Assembly: GCA_036446035.1 (NCBI GenBank)
Contig: JAZFSG010000031.1
Coordinates: forward strand, 1-8,558
From: CAXMQS01 sp036446035
GTDB taxonomy: Bacteria > Actinomycetota > Acidimicrobiia > Spongiisociales > JAOTWH01
Direction: 5' to 3'
DNA: 8,558 nucleotides
Under the pieces are notes generated by a model. It was not told the origin of the DNA. It did no database searches and worked only from the letters and a program-made list of their open reading frames with translations. Positions 1 to 7,312 of the stretch are shown here, piece after piece (the stretch's first letter is position 1; the number at the start of each line of letters is the position of its first letter). The position numbers were made by a program, and so were the translations under genes.

Positions 1-132
1 CCTCTCCGATAATGCTTCGAGGGCCAAGTGATCCTTCTTTTACATCTATCCTTGCCGTCTTGTGTATATCGCAATCTTCTCCAATTTCAAACGCCATTGG
101 CCTTCTCCACACTTCTATCGTCATGAACCGGC
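1..132. other. AT-richer leader region with no convincing gene
   Basis: This stretch upstream of the first serine tRNA is visibly richer in A and T than the rest of the window. No reading frame in it has a plausible ribosome site or coding character, and the only long frame runs straight through the tRNA. A TATCGT hexamer at 116-121 is correctly placed to be the -10 box of a tRNA promoter, with transcription starting a few bases before 133. No good -35 box is seen at normal spacing, so the promoter is only a guess. The region may be the tail of something that begins outside the window. Confidence 0.35.
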
Positions 133-221
133 GGAGGGATGGCCGAGTGGACGAAGGCGGCAGTCTTGAAAACTGCTGGGCCGCGTTAGTGGTCCCGTGG
201 GTTCGAATCCCACTCCCTCCG
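133..221 (+). tRNA. tRNA-Ser (anticodon UGA)
   Basis: This is a class II tRNA with a long variable arm. The acceptor stem pairs GGAGGGA (133-139) with TCCCTCC (214-220), and G221 is the discriminator base expected for serine. The anticodon stem GCAGT/ACTGC (160-164 and 172-176) holds the loop CTTGAAA, giving anticodon TGA at 167-169, which reads UCA-type serine codons. The T arm is GTGGG-TTCGAAT-CCCAC (197-213). The bases after G221 are CGC, so the CCA tail is not encoded and must be added by the CCA-adding enzyme. Its 3' end is duplicated 172 bp downstream. Confidence 0.97.
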
Positions 222-224
222 CGC
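200..224 (+). repeat. 25-bp direct repeat, copy 1 (inside tRNA-Ser 3' end)
   Basis: These bases cover most of the T arm, the 3' acceptor strand, the discriminator base and three bases beyond tRNA-Ser(UGA). They recur without mismatch at 372-396, in the same orientation. Identity stops on both sides: base 199 is g against t371, and base 225 is a against g397. A tRNA 3' end repeated downstream is the usual geometry of an attL/attR pair left by a tyrosine-recombinase element. No integrase gene is visible, so the mobile-element origin is inference. Confidence 0.85.
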
Positions 225-423
225 AATATGGAACGTGGGACTGGAATGGAGTAAGGCTCGATCTGTCGGTCGTGTGACCGCCTGCGGCGGGAGGCTCACT
301 CCCTCTCGAGTCCTACTCGGACTCGAACCGGTCGTTCGAAGGAGCCGAGCTTCGCTCGGCTCCCCCTGTCTGGTTCGAATCCCACTCCCTCCGCGCGTCG
401 CCATGCAAGTATCGTGGCGACTT
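225..423 (+). other. Structured non-coding spacer between the serine tRNAs
   Basis: No credible protein gene is present here. The segment contains a run of short perfect stem-loops: 267-280 (CGGTC/GACCG, loop GTGT), 278-290 (CCGCC/GGCGG, loop TGC), 289-303 (GGGAG/CTCCC), 306-326 (8-bp stem TCGAGTCC/GGACTCGA, 5-base loop) and 341-363 (GGAGCCGAGC/GCTCGGCTCC, up to 10 bp with a 3-base loop). Some overlap and would exclude each other. The last has no T-run after it, so it is not a classic terminator. The segment could be an element remnant, a decayed tRNA gene or a spacer processed between two tRNAs in one transcript. Confidence 0.5.
372..396 (+). repeat. 25-bp direct repeat, copy 2 (orphan tRNA-Ser 3' fragment)
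   Basis: This is a perfect copy of the end of tRNA-Ser(UGA) without the rest of the tRNA. The upstream sequence does not supply an acceptor 5' strand, an anticodon arm or a variable arm, so it cannot be a functional tRNA. It lies 27 bp before tRNA-Ser(GCU). The simplest readings are the attR half-site of an excised or eroded integrative element, or the only surviving part of a tandem tRNA duplication. Confidence 0.85.
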
Positions 424-517
<94 letters not shown>

Positions 518-546
518 TGGAACCCGCCTCGCCGCGCCCGCGAGAG

Positions 547-562
547 CGCCTCCGAGAAGGCG
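547..562. terminator. Weak hairpin between convergent tRNA and gene
   Basis: The 76-bp space between tRNA-Ser(GCU) and the end of the minus-strand gene cluster holds a 5-bp hairpin, CGCCT (547-551) with AGGCG (558-562). A short GGC-TTCG-GCC stem follows at 564-573. Both could help end transcription from either side of this convergent junction. Neither has a T-run, so support is weak. Confidence 0.2.
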
Positions 563-592
563 GGGCTTCGGCCGAGCGAACGGACCTCCCGG

Positions 593-1015
593 CTAGTTGT
601 CCTGAGACAGCCTGTAGGCACCTATCGCCAGCAGTGCCGCACCTACGTACAGCGCCAGCTGGTAGGGCATAGAGCCGCCCTCGAAGAGGTAGTCGCCGTC
701 GATGGCGTCGATGATCTCACGAATGCCGAGGGCTGCTCCGGAGTAGCCGAGCACCATCATCGTCCAGCGGAACGGAATCGGCATCGACTTGCCTGCGATC
801 CGGTGGAAGTAGATGGCGGCCAGCACACCCAGTGCCAAGATCCAGATCGTATAGCTGATCGAATACTCGTCAACGAAGACGTCCCCAATCAGGTCGGCCA
901 ACACAAGGATGAGGAGTGCTCCCACGCCCATCAGTTGCTCGCCTACTACTAGGTCCCCTAATCCCGTCTTCTGCGCCGCTGCTGAGTCGCCGGTGCCGGC
1001 GTCGCCTGTACTCAT
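593..1015 (-). CDS. Small four-helix membrane protein of unknown function
   Basis: The product is 140 aa. A short Ser/Gly/Ala/Asp-rich cytosolic-looking head (residues 1-20) is followed by four hydrophobic segments at about 26-46, 54-71, 83-104 and 116-135, and the chain ends SQDN. I chose the ATG at 1015 because AAAGGGG lies 6 nt upstream of it. A second ATG at 1021 directly abuts that ribosome site, and the frame's more distant starts lack one. I recognise no family; the GEQLMGVGALLILVLA stretch resembles the first helix of many small actinobacterial membrane proteins. It is last in the minus-strand cluster, 126 nt after the lipoprotein gene. A TAGGGT hexamer at 1044-1049 could be its own -10 box, but no matching -35 is clear. 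Confidence 0.75.
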   Translation of the reverse strand: MSTGDAGTGDSAAAQKTGLGDLVVGEQLMGVGALLILVLADLIGDVFVDEYSISYTIWILALGVLAAIYFHRIAGKSMPIPFRWTMMVLGYSGAALGIREIIDAIDGDYLFEGGSMPYQLALYVGAALLAIGAYRLSQDN

Positions 1016-1141
1016 CCTCATCCCCTTTGTCGTTGGTGGGGCAACCCTAATCGCGGAGAACGGGACCAAACCCGGCTGCGGTCGAGCGGTCGCCAAACAC
1101 CCAGGGAGCCGGGGACTCGCTCGATGGGAGATGGAATTGTG

Positions 1142-1723
1142 CTATCCGCCGTTCACGAACTCGGCGCACTCGACTTCGCCGTATGCGCTCAGTCGGTCGG
1201 CGGCATCGTTGAACTCGTCGGTATCGATCGAGTCGGCCAGGTCTCCGAACGCCTGCTGCTGATCCTCAGTCAAGGTGGCGAGAGACGTCGGATCAGTGAG
1301 GTCAACACCGAGCTCCGCGAGTCCGTCCACATACGCCTGTGCCCCGGCGATGAGCAGTGCCGCGTCAGCCTGGAGGTCACCCGGCAGATCGCTGATCGCA
1401 TCGAGGTTGATGTCGGGAGCGTCGCCACCGAGGAAGACACCTGAGAAGCTCAGGAACACGTTGGCGAGAGCCTGGCAATCGTCGCTGAGGCCGGGGATGT
1501 TGCCGACGGTCAATGGCGGCAGGGTGCCACCGCTGGTTGCCGGCGGAGCTGTATCACCGCCCGTTGCTGCGGTGGTGTCGCCGCTCGCGCTGGTGTCGGA
1601 CGGCGATGTGTCGCCGGCCGGCGCAGCAGTCGGGTCATCGGTAGCTGTTGTCCCACTATCGCCGCAGGCCGCGGCGACGAGAACGAATACGGCAACGATG
1701 GCCAAGAAACGAACCTTCAACAT
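1142..1723 (-). CDS. Secreted lipoprotein, unknown function
   Basis: The product is 193 aa. A positively charged start (MLKVR) and a hydrophobic stretch lead to a lipobox, VAAAC, with the lipidated cysteine at residue 20, so the mature protein should be anchored to the outer face of the membrane. Residues 21-68 form a low-complexity Thr/Ala/Ser/Asp/Gly/Pro linker typical of actinobacterial lipoproteins. The remaining ~120 residues look mainly helical and contain two cysteines, C83 near their start and C186 near the end, which could form a disulfide. The ATG at 1723 is preceded by AGGGGA at good spacing. It follows fabH by 35 nt with no visible terminator, so read-through is possible. I do not recognise a family and see no ligand-binding motif. 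Confidence 0.85.
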   Translation of the reverse strand: MLKVRFLAIVAVFVLVAAACGDSGTTATDDPTAAPAGDTSPSDTSASGDTTAATGGDTAPPATSGGTLPPLTVGNIPGLSDDCQALANVFLSFSGVFLGGDAPDINLDAISDLPGDLQADAALLIAGAQAYVDGLAELGVDLTDPTSLATLTEDQQQAFGDLADSIDTDEFNDAADRLSAYGEVECAEFVNGG

Positions 1724-1758
1724 GGTTTCCCCTATTGCGATTGCTGATTATGGCGCGT

Positions 1759-2736
1759 TCAGAACTGGAGGGCGGCCGCGGCCCAATGGAACCCGGCACC
1801 GAAGGCCGTCAGCATCACCAGGTCGCCTGGGTGGATCCTCCCCAGCTCACGGGCCTCCCATAGCGCCAGCGGCACCGATGCCGACCCCGTGTTGCCGTAG
1901 CGATCAACGTTGACGTAGACCTTGGACTCGTCGATTCCGAGGTGGTTGCCAACGGCGTCGATGATCCTGCGGTTGGCCTGGTGAGGGACAACAAGAGCAA
2001 CATCGTCGACGGTCTTGCCGATGCGCTCCAAGACCTCTGAGGTGATGCCGCTCATTCTGCGCACCGCCTGCTTGAACACCTCGCGGCCGTTCATCGTGAG
2101 TTGGTTATAGGAGCCGCTGGCAACGGCCTCTGCGTTGAACGGATTGCGCGTGCCACCAGTGTCGAGCGTCAGGATCTCGGCCATGCTGCCATCGGTGCCT
2201 GTAGCGACATCGAGGATGGTGGCTTTGCCACCCTCCGTTCCCATCACGACGGCCCCGGCGCCGTCTCCGAACAAGACGCTGGTGGCGCGGTCCTCCCAGG
2301 AGATGAGGCGCGAGATCAGCTCCACCCCGACGACCAGCATCGTCTTGGGCTCGAAGGCGATCCGCGATCTGGCGACGTCAACGGCTTGCACGAAGCCGGC
2401 GCAGCCGCTACCGCCGAGGTCGTACGTTGGCACCTCCCGACAACCCAGTCGGTGCTGCAGTAAGGAAGCGGTGTCCGGCGTGTAGACCTCGGGCGTGTCT
2501 GTGGCGACCACGATCTCATCGATGTCACCAGCGGAGATTCCGGCGTCTGCCATTGCCTTGGTTGCAGCCTCGGCGGCTAGGTCGAGCGTGGCCTCGTCGT
2601 CGGCTGCGAAGCGCCGTTCCTTGATGCCGGTACGGGTGGTGATCCACTCGTCGGTGGTGTCGACCAGCTTCGACCAGTCGTCATTGGTCATTACCCGTTC
2701 CGGGACGTATCCGCCGAAGCCAAGGATCGCTGTCAC
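1759..2736 (-). CDS. fabH: 3-oxoacyl-ACP synthase III (FabH-type ketosynthase)
   Basis: This 325-aa enzyme belongs to the KAS III branch of the thiolase fold. Family members condense an acyl-CoA starter with malonyl-ACP to begin fatty-acid synthesis in the cytosol. The catalytic triad is visible: Cys112 in GGSGCAGF, His252 in PHQANRR and Asn282 in YGNTGSAS. The cysteine number is the same as in E. coli FabH. The WITTRTGIKERR motif near residue 31 and FGDGAGA near 156 are also typical, and the length is close to the usual ~317-335 aa. The start is GTG at 2736, with GGAGG five bases upstream. It lies only 29 nt after preA, so the two are probably co-transcribed, although no metabolic link is obvious. 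Starter preference cannot be read from the sequence. A specialised KAS III in another pathway cannot be excluded. Confidence 0.93.
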   Translation of the reverse strand: MTAILGFGGYVPERVMTNDDWSKLVDTTDEWITTRTGIKERRFAADDEATLDLAAEAATKAMADAGISAGDIDEIVVATDTPEVYTPDTASLLQHRLGCREVPTYDLGGSGCAGFVQAVDVARSRIAFEPKTMLVVGVELISRLISWEDRATSVLFGDGAGAVVMGTEGGKATILDVATGTDGSMAEILTLDTGGTRNPFNAEAVASGSYNQLTMNGREVFKQAVRRMSGITSEVLERIGKTVDDVALVVPHQANRRIIDAVGNHLGIDESKVYVNVDRYGNTGSASVPLALWEARELGRIHPGDLVMLTAFGAGFHWAAAALQF

Positions 2737-2765
2737 TGGTGCCTCCGAGGCCGAGGCTACATAGA

Positions 2766-4067
2766 TCAGCTGATGGTCAGGTCGTGTTTAGGGCGTGGAG
2801 CCAAGGCTGCGGGATCTGAACCGTCGGTGTACTCGGCCCAGGTCAGCGGCGAGTACTCCGTTTGCTGTTCGACCATCGTGATGCACCCAGGTACGGGGCA
2901 CACCAGGTGGCACAAGTTGCATCCAACGCAGTCATCCTCCTTGATCCACACCCGGGTGCGGCCGTCCTCGGATGGCTCGGCGCCGATTGCCTGGTGAGCG
3001 CCGTCGTTGCAGGCGATGTAGCACAGGGCACACCCGATACAAGTGGACTGATCGACGTTGGCCTTGATGATGTAATTGAGGTCGAGGTGCTGCCAGTCCG
3101 TGATGCGATCGACGCTGAGGCCTCGCAACTCGTTGACGCTCGCCATCCCTAGGTGGTCGAGGTAGTTGCTGAGGCCGTCGATCATGCCCTCTACCAGCCG
3201 GAACCCGTAGTGCATCACTCCTGTCGCCACCTGGATGGTGGTGGCCCCGAGCAAGATGTATTCGGCAGCGTCGCGCCACGTTGTGATGCCGCCGATGCCG
3301 CTGATGGGGAGACCCTTGGTTTCGGGGTCTGCGGCGATGGAGTACACCATGTTGAGAGCGATGGGCTTCACTGCCGGACCGCAGTAGCCGCCGTGGCTGG
3401 AGAGGTTGCCAACCGACGGCCGCGGCGTGAACGTGTCGAGATCAACGCTGGTGACGCTGTTGATCGTGTTGATCAGGCTCACCGCGTCGGCGCCACCCTT
3501 GCGGGCCGCTCGGGAGGCCATGCGGATGTCGGTGATGTTGGGCGTCAGCTTCACGAAGACCGGCGTCGTCGCCACTTCCTTGGCCCATTCGGTGATCTGT
3601 GCGCAGTACTCCGGCACCTGCCCTATGGCGGCTCCCATGCCTCGCTCGGACATGCCGTGAGGACAGCCGAAGTTGAGCTCGATGCCGTCGGCGCCCGCAT
3701 CCTCCGTCTGCTTGATGATCTCGTGCCACGCCTCGCGCTTCGACTCGACCATGAGGCTCACGACGACGGCGTGCTTGGGATAGCGCTTCTTGACGGCCGC
3801 GACTTCTTTGAGGTTGACGTCGAGCGGGCGATCTGTGATGAGCTCGATGTTGTTGAGACCCATCATGCGTTGGCCCTCCCAGTCGACCGAGCTGTAGCGC
3901 GACCAGGTGTTCTCGATGGGCTCGCCGAGTGTCTTCCACACCGCGCCTCCCCAGCCGGCGTCGAATGCTCTTGCGATCTGATCCCCGGTGTTCGTTGGTG
4001 GCGCCGACGCCAGCCAGAACGGGTTCGGTGACTCGATCCCGGCCATGTTCACTGATAGGTCGGCCAT
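2766..4067 (-). CDS. preA: NAD-dependent dihydropyrimidine dehydrogenase, PreA subunit
   Basis: This is the 433-aa catalytic subunit, matching the C-terminal half of mammalian dihydropyrimidine dehydrogenase. The family reduces uracil and thymine to the 5,6-dihydro forms, the first step of reductive pyrimidine breakdown. Residues 1-335 form the FMN-binding TIM barrel of the dihydroorotate dehydrogenase type. The substrate loop NFGCPHGMSERGMG holds N132 and C135, equivalent to the N668 and catalytic C671 of the mammalian enzyme, and N200-T201 matches its N736-T737. The C-terminal ferredoxin-like domain carries two 4Fe-4S motifs, C343/C346/C349/C353 and C380/C383/C386/C390. The ATG at 4067 has GGGAGGT six bases upstream, within the end of preT. 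The preT stop is 4 nt before this start, implying coupled translation. It is slightly longer than E. coli PreA. Confidence 0.95.
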   Translation of the reverse strand: MADLSVNMAGIESPNPFWLASAPPTNTGDQIARAFDAGWGGAVWKTLGEPIENTWSRYSSVDWEGQRMMGLNNIELITDRPLDVNLKEVAAVKKRYPKHAVVVSLMVESKREAWHEIIKQTEDAGADGIELNFGCPHGMSERGMGAAIGQVPEYCAQITEWAKEVATTPVFVKLTPNITDIRMASRAARKGGADAVSLINTINSVTSVDLDTFTPRPSVGNLSSHGGYCGPAVKPIALNMVYSIAADPETKGLPISGIGGITTWRDAAEYILLGATTIQVATGVMHYGFRLVEGMIDGLSNYLDHLGMASVNELRGLSVDRITDWQHLDLNYIIKANVDQSTCIGCALCYIACNDGAHQAIGAEPSEDGRTRVWIKEDDCVGCNLCHLVCPVPGCITMVEQQTEYSPLTWAEYTDGSDPAALAPRPKHDLTIS

Positions 4068-4071
4068 GCGT

Positions 4072-5379
4072 CTACCTCCCGGTGTTGCTTCGCAGGTTCG
4101 TGTCGATGTCGTCGGCAGCCGCCTTGCCGTGAGCCACCGCGTTGACGACCTCCTGGCCGCCGTTGACGCAGTCTCCGCCGGCCCACACGTTGGGGGTGGC
4201 GGTGCGGAAGTTCTCGTTCACCACGACGCGCCCTCCCGCCTCCAACTCGAGGTCGGGGACCTGCCCGAGGAAACCGCGTCGCTTCGCCTGCCCCGTTGCT
4301 CGGAACACCCGCGTGACATCAATCGAGAAGTCGGAACCCTCAACTAGCGCGGGGCTGCCATCGCGCATCTCTGTGCGTTGGCAGAGAAGGGCGGTGACGG
4401 CGTCTGTCCCCTCGATGGCAACCGGCGCCGACCAAAAGAGGAACTCGACGCCTTCCGACTTGGCCTTCTCGATCTCGTGGTCGTATGCCCTCATCTGGCC
4501 ACGACCCCGCCGATAGACGAGGAACACCTTGTCGGCGCCGAGCCTGGCGGACTGGGTGACGGCATCTATGGACGTGTTGCCGCCGCCTATGACCGCAACG
4601 CGCTCGCCCTCGAGGGACATCTGGTCACGGGGCGATGCCTTGAGTCGGGCGATGAAGTTGAGGGCGTCCTCAGACCCGGCCAGCTCCTCACCGGGGATAC
4701 CCAGCGCAGGGATATCACCGAGTCCGACGCCCAGGAACACGGCGTCGTAGGTGTCGAGCAGGTCGGCGACGGTCACGTCGCTTCCTACCGTGACCCCCGA
4801 GCGGACCTCGACGCCCAGCTGGGATATCCATGCGATTTCGGCGAGCGAGGTCGCCTGAGTCATCTTGTAGTCGGCAACCCCATGGGTGTTGAGGCCGCCC
4901 GGAGTCTCGGCAGCATCGAGGATGACGACCTCGTGCCCGAGCTGTGCCAGCTCGGCGGCGCAGCTCAGGCCCGCCGGTCCCGCACCAACGATGCCAACAC
5001 GGTGGCCGCTGGGCTCACCTCTGGTGAAGACCTGGTGGCCACCGAGCACGATGGGATCCGTCGAGTACGCCTGCAGCCGCCCGATCTCTATAGGTCGGGC
5101 GTGGAGGTCGTTGAGAACACAGGCACCCTCGCACAGCACTTCGGTCGGACACACTCGGGCGCACGAGGATCCCAGGATGTTGGCACTGAGGATGGTGCGG
5201 GCCGATCCGAGGTCGTCACCCGTTGCGATCCGCTTGATGAACCCCGGTACGTCGATGGAGGTCGGACATGCTCGCGTGCATGGTGCGTCCCAGCACATCA
5301 AGCAGCGGTTGGCCTCGGCCAGAGCCTCCTGGCGGGGCAGAGTCGGCGGCGGTTCTAGACCAGTGAAATCGAGCGTCAT
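4072..5379 (-). CDS. preT: NAD-dependent dihydropyrimidine dehydrogenase, PreT subunit
   Basis: This 435-aa subunit resembles the small subunit of glutamate synthase and the N-terminal half of mammalian dihydropyrimidine dehydrogenase. It should take electrons from NADH through FAD and Fe-S clusters and hand them to PreA. The N-terminal Fe-S domain has C26/C29/C34/C38 and C73/C77/C83/C87. The FAD dinucleotide motif GAGPAG starts at residue 132 with TPGG at 159-162, the NAD motif GGGNTS starts at 265, and the C-terminal FAD motif AGGD ends at 403. Only a modest AAGG lies about 8 bases before the ATG at 5379. The next gene upstream ends 60 nt away with no clear terminator. An alternative is another GltD-like oxidoreductase, but adjacency to preA makes PreT the best call. 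Confidence 0.93.
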   Translation of the reverse strand: MTLDFTGLEPPPTLPRQEALAEANRCLMCWDAPCTRACPTSIDVPGFIKRIATGDDLGSARTILSANILGSSCARVCPTEVLCEGACVLNDLHARPIEIGRLQAYSTDPIVLGGHQVFTRGEPSGHRVGIVGAGPAGLSCAAELAQLGHEVVILDAAETPGGLNTHGVADYKMTQATSLAEIAWISQLGVEVRSGVTVGSDVTVADLLDTYDAVFLGVGLGDIPALGIPGEELAGSEDALNFIARLKASPRDQMSLEGERVAVIGGGNTSIDAVTQSARLGADKVFLVYRRGRGQMRAYDHEIEKAKSEGVEFLFWSAPVAIEGTDAVTALLCQRTEMRDGSPALVEGSDFSIDVTRVFRATGQAKRRGFLGQVPDLELEAGGRVVVNENFRTATPNVWAGGDCVNGGQEVVNAVAHGKAAADDIDTNLRSNTGR

Positions 5380-5439
5380 GCGACAGCCTTGCCGTCACAG
5401 GACCCTGGGCACCACGGCCAAAAGACCCCAATCTGAGCG

Positions 5440-7122
5440 CTAGCGCTGATGCGTCACCCAGTCGTCGACGAGGCGCCCCAGCACGGGCAGGGTCAGGGGT
5501 CCCGACCCCAGAACGACGTCGTGGAACGCCTTGATGTCGAAGCTGTCGCCAAGGCGCTGTTCGGCATCGGCGCGCAAGCGGTCGATCTCTAGGCGGCCCG
5601 CCATGTAGGACAGCGCCTGACCGAAGTAGCCGATGTAGCGGTCGACCTCGTTCTCGATGTTGGTGGGCTGTTGGGGCGAGTGTGCGGCCAGGTAGTCGAT
5701 AGCTTGCTGACGGCTCCAGCCCATGGCGTGCATCCCGGTGTCGACCACCAGCCTGCCGGCCCGCCACGAGTCGAACGACAGCATGCCCATGCGGGCCAGG
5801 TCATTCGAATACAGGCCCATCTCGTCGGCGAGGCGCTCGGTGTACAGACCCCACCCCTCGACATAGGCGTGAAGTAGCCCGAATTTGCGGAACTCAGGAA
5901 GCCCCTCGATCTCCTGGGCGATGGCAATCTGGAAGTGGTGGCCGGGCACGCCTTCGTGGAAAGCCAGCGCTTCGGATTCGTAGCGGGTGACATTGCCCGG
6001 CTCGGCAGAATTGATGTAGAAGGCCCCGGGACGCGACCCGTCACCTGCGGGCGGCATGTAGTAGGCGAGCGGCGCTTCCTTGGCCTCCAGCTCGGGGATG
6101 GCCTTGACGACGCATTGTTGGCGGGGGAGAACTCCGAACCACTCGGGGGCGGCCGCCTCCGCGTCCGAGACTGCTCGCTCGGCGTCGGCCACAACCACCG
6201 CTGAGTCGGAGTACCTGAGCTCGGGGTCGTCGCGCAGTCGGGAGTAGATCTCGTCAAGATCGCTGGTGCCGAGGGCCGCGGCGCCGAGCTCGCGGTATTC
6301 GTCCTCGAGTGCCGCGATCAGGTCGAGACCGATCTGGTGGATCTCCTCGGGCTCGCGCTCGAGCGATGTGTACTTGGCGACGGCCTTGCGGTAGAGCTCA
6401 GCACCGCCGGGGATGAACCCGATGCCGGGGTTCTCGTCGCTGCGCGCCGCCGGCGCCACAACGTCTCGAACCACATCGCGATAGTGCTCGAGAGCCGGCC
6501 TGACGACGCTGGCAACGTTGTCGGCGAGCCCCTGACGCCACTCGGCCTCCTCTTGATCCGAGAACGCCTGTGGCGCCATCGGCATGGTGAACGGATCCTG
6601 CTCGAGAGGGCTGGCCAGGTATCGGTCGAGCTGGGCCAACGACTTCTCGACGAGCTTGGCCGGCGGGGTCCGGCCATTGGCGACGCCCTGACGATGGCGC
6701 TCGGCCAACTGATCGAAGAAGGTGCCGAGCTTGGTCCAGCGCTCAGCGATGTCGTGTGCGTGCTGGGGCTCGGTGATAGAGGCCTGCGGGGCGTATGCGG
6801 GTAGCAACACATGTGGGCCCAGCATGGGGTCGACAAGGAACTCGGCCGTTCGGCCTTCGAGGTCGAGGAGAGCTCCTTCGGCCTCGTGCACGAGGAGTTG
6901 CAGTGTGATGCGGTCCTGCGAATCGAGACCATCGGTCGGAAAAGCGGTGGCCTCGTCGACCAGCGATCGAAGGGCCAAGATGTTGCGGTCCTCGGTCTCG
7001 AGACTGACGTCTTCCATTTCTGAGTCGAACCGATGATCGCCATAGAGATTGGCACCAGTGGGCATCACTGAGAGGTTGGTCTCCCAGAAGCGATCTGCGA
7101 GGTCGGCGACTTGGGGGTTCAT
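5440..7122 (-). CDS. DUF885-family putative zinc peptidase
   Basis: This 560-aa protein matches the DUF885 family, proteins of about 550-600 residues related in motif to zinc carboxypeptidases. The signature is AFHEGVPGHHFQ: H389 and E390 begin an HExxxHH-like motif with H395-H396. Some 26 residues later, YVEGWGLYTERLA supplies E422 as the likely third zinc ligand. The C-terminal third also has the family's YIGYFGQALSYMAG and FDIKAFHDVVLGSGPLTLPVL stretches. No signal peptide or membrane segment is seen, so it is probably cytosolic. The ATG at 7122 has AGGAG five bases upstream. It is the first gene of the minus-strand run and lies 60 nt before preT, so it may lead that operon. The substrate is unknown; a role in peptide or amino-acid-conjugate turnover is inference. 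Confidence 0.9.
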   Translation of the reverse strand: MNPQVADLADRFWETNLSVMPTGANLYGDHRFDSEMEDVSLETEDRNILALRSLVDEATAFPTDGLDSQDRITLQLLVHEAEGALLDLEGRTAEFLVDPMLGPHVLLPAYAPQASITEPQHAHDIAERWTKLGTFFDQLAERHRQGVANGRTPPAKLVEKSLAQLDRYLASPLEQDPFTMPMAPQAFSDQEEAEWRQGLADNVASVVRPALEHYRDVVRDVVAPAARSDENPGIGFIPGGAELYRKAVAKYTSLEREPEEIHQIGLDLIAALEDEYRELGAAALGTSDLDEIYSRLRDDPELRYSDSAVVVADAERAVSDAEAAAPEWFGVLPRQQCVVKAIPELEAKEAPLAYYMPPAGDGSRPGAFYINSAEPGNVTRYESEALAFHEGVPGHHFQIAIAQEIEGLPEFRKFGLLHAYVEGWGLYTERLADEMGLYSNDLARMGMLSFDSWRAGRLVVDTGMHAMGWSRQQAIDYLAAHSPQQPTNIENEVDRYIGYFGQALSYMAGRLEIDRLRADAEQRLGDSFDIKAFHDVVLGSGPLTLPVLGRLVDDWVTHQR

Positions 7123-7312
7123 GAGAGCTCCTGGGGGGACGAGGGCGTTTAGAAGCTAGAAGTTATCCGCCGCAGGCGGCCTCGCAGCCGACTATTGGTC
7201 ATCGCTCTTCAGCTCACCCGCCGGAAGAGATGAGCGAAGGGCGACTCCGCGTCGGCCACGAATTGTCCGGTCGGCGCCCCGAAACAGGACGGTCCGGCCT
7301 AGCGTGGTCAAT
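7123..7312. promoter_or_regulatory. Divergent intergenic region with promoter-like elements
   Basis: This 190-bp gap separates the minus-strand DUF885 gene from a plus-strand gene. For the plus gene, TAGCGT (7300-7305) fits the actinobacterial -10 pattern TAnnnT and would start transcription at about 7312-7313, right on the ATG. For the minus gene, TAACTT (7165-7160, minus strand) is a possible -10, without a convincing -35. A perfect hairpin CCGCC-GCA-GGCGG (7167-7179) lies beside it. A longer interrupted inverted repeat, TCGCTC (7202-7207) with GAGCGA (7232-7237) and CTCTTC/GAAGAG nested alternatively, sits in the middle and could be an operator. All assignments rest on pattern only. Confidence 0.4.

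Noticed and set aside
341..363. Hairpin as an intrinsic terminator for tRNA-Ser(UGA)
   Set aside because: The stem is strong, but it is followed by CCTGTC rather than a T-run and lies 120 bp past the tRNA inside the repeat-flanked segment, so a terminator role is not supported.
267..363. CRISPR array or tandem repeat array in the inter-tRNA spacer
   Set aside because: The stem-loops differ in sequence and spacing, and no direct repeat unit recurs with regular spacers.
1016..1096. Longer 167-aa version of the small membrane protein starting at 1096
   Set aside because: The extra 27 residues are Pro/Arg/Thr-rich, and no ribosome site precedes that start. AAAGGGG sits correctly before the ATG at 1015.
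3153..4031. 292-codon plus-strand frame opposite preA, and the 326-codon frame opposite preT (4378-5358)
   Set aside because: Both are antisense shadows of strongly supported enzymes with intact catalytic and Fe-S motifs. High GC keeps the opposite strand open.
6318..7055. 245-codon minus-strand frame within the DUF885 gene
   Set aside because: It is a Ser/Arg/Pro-rich alternative frame of the same DNA with no start signal, while the DUF885 frame carries the HEGVPGHH motif.
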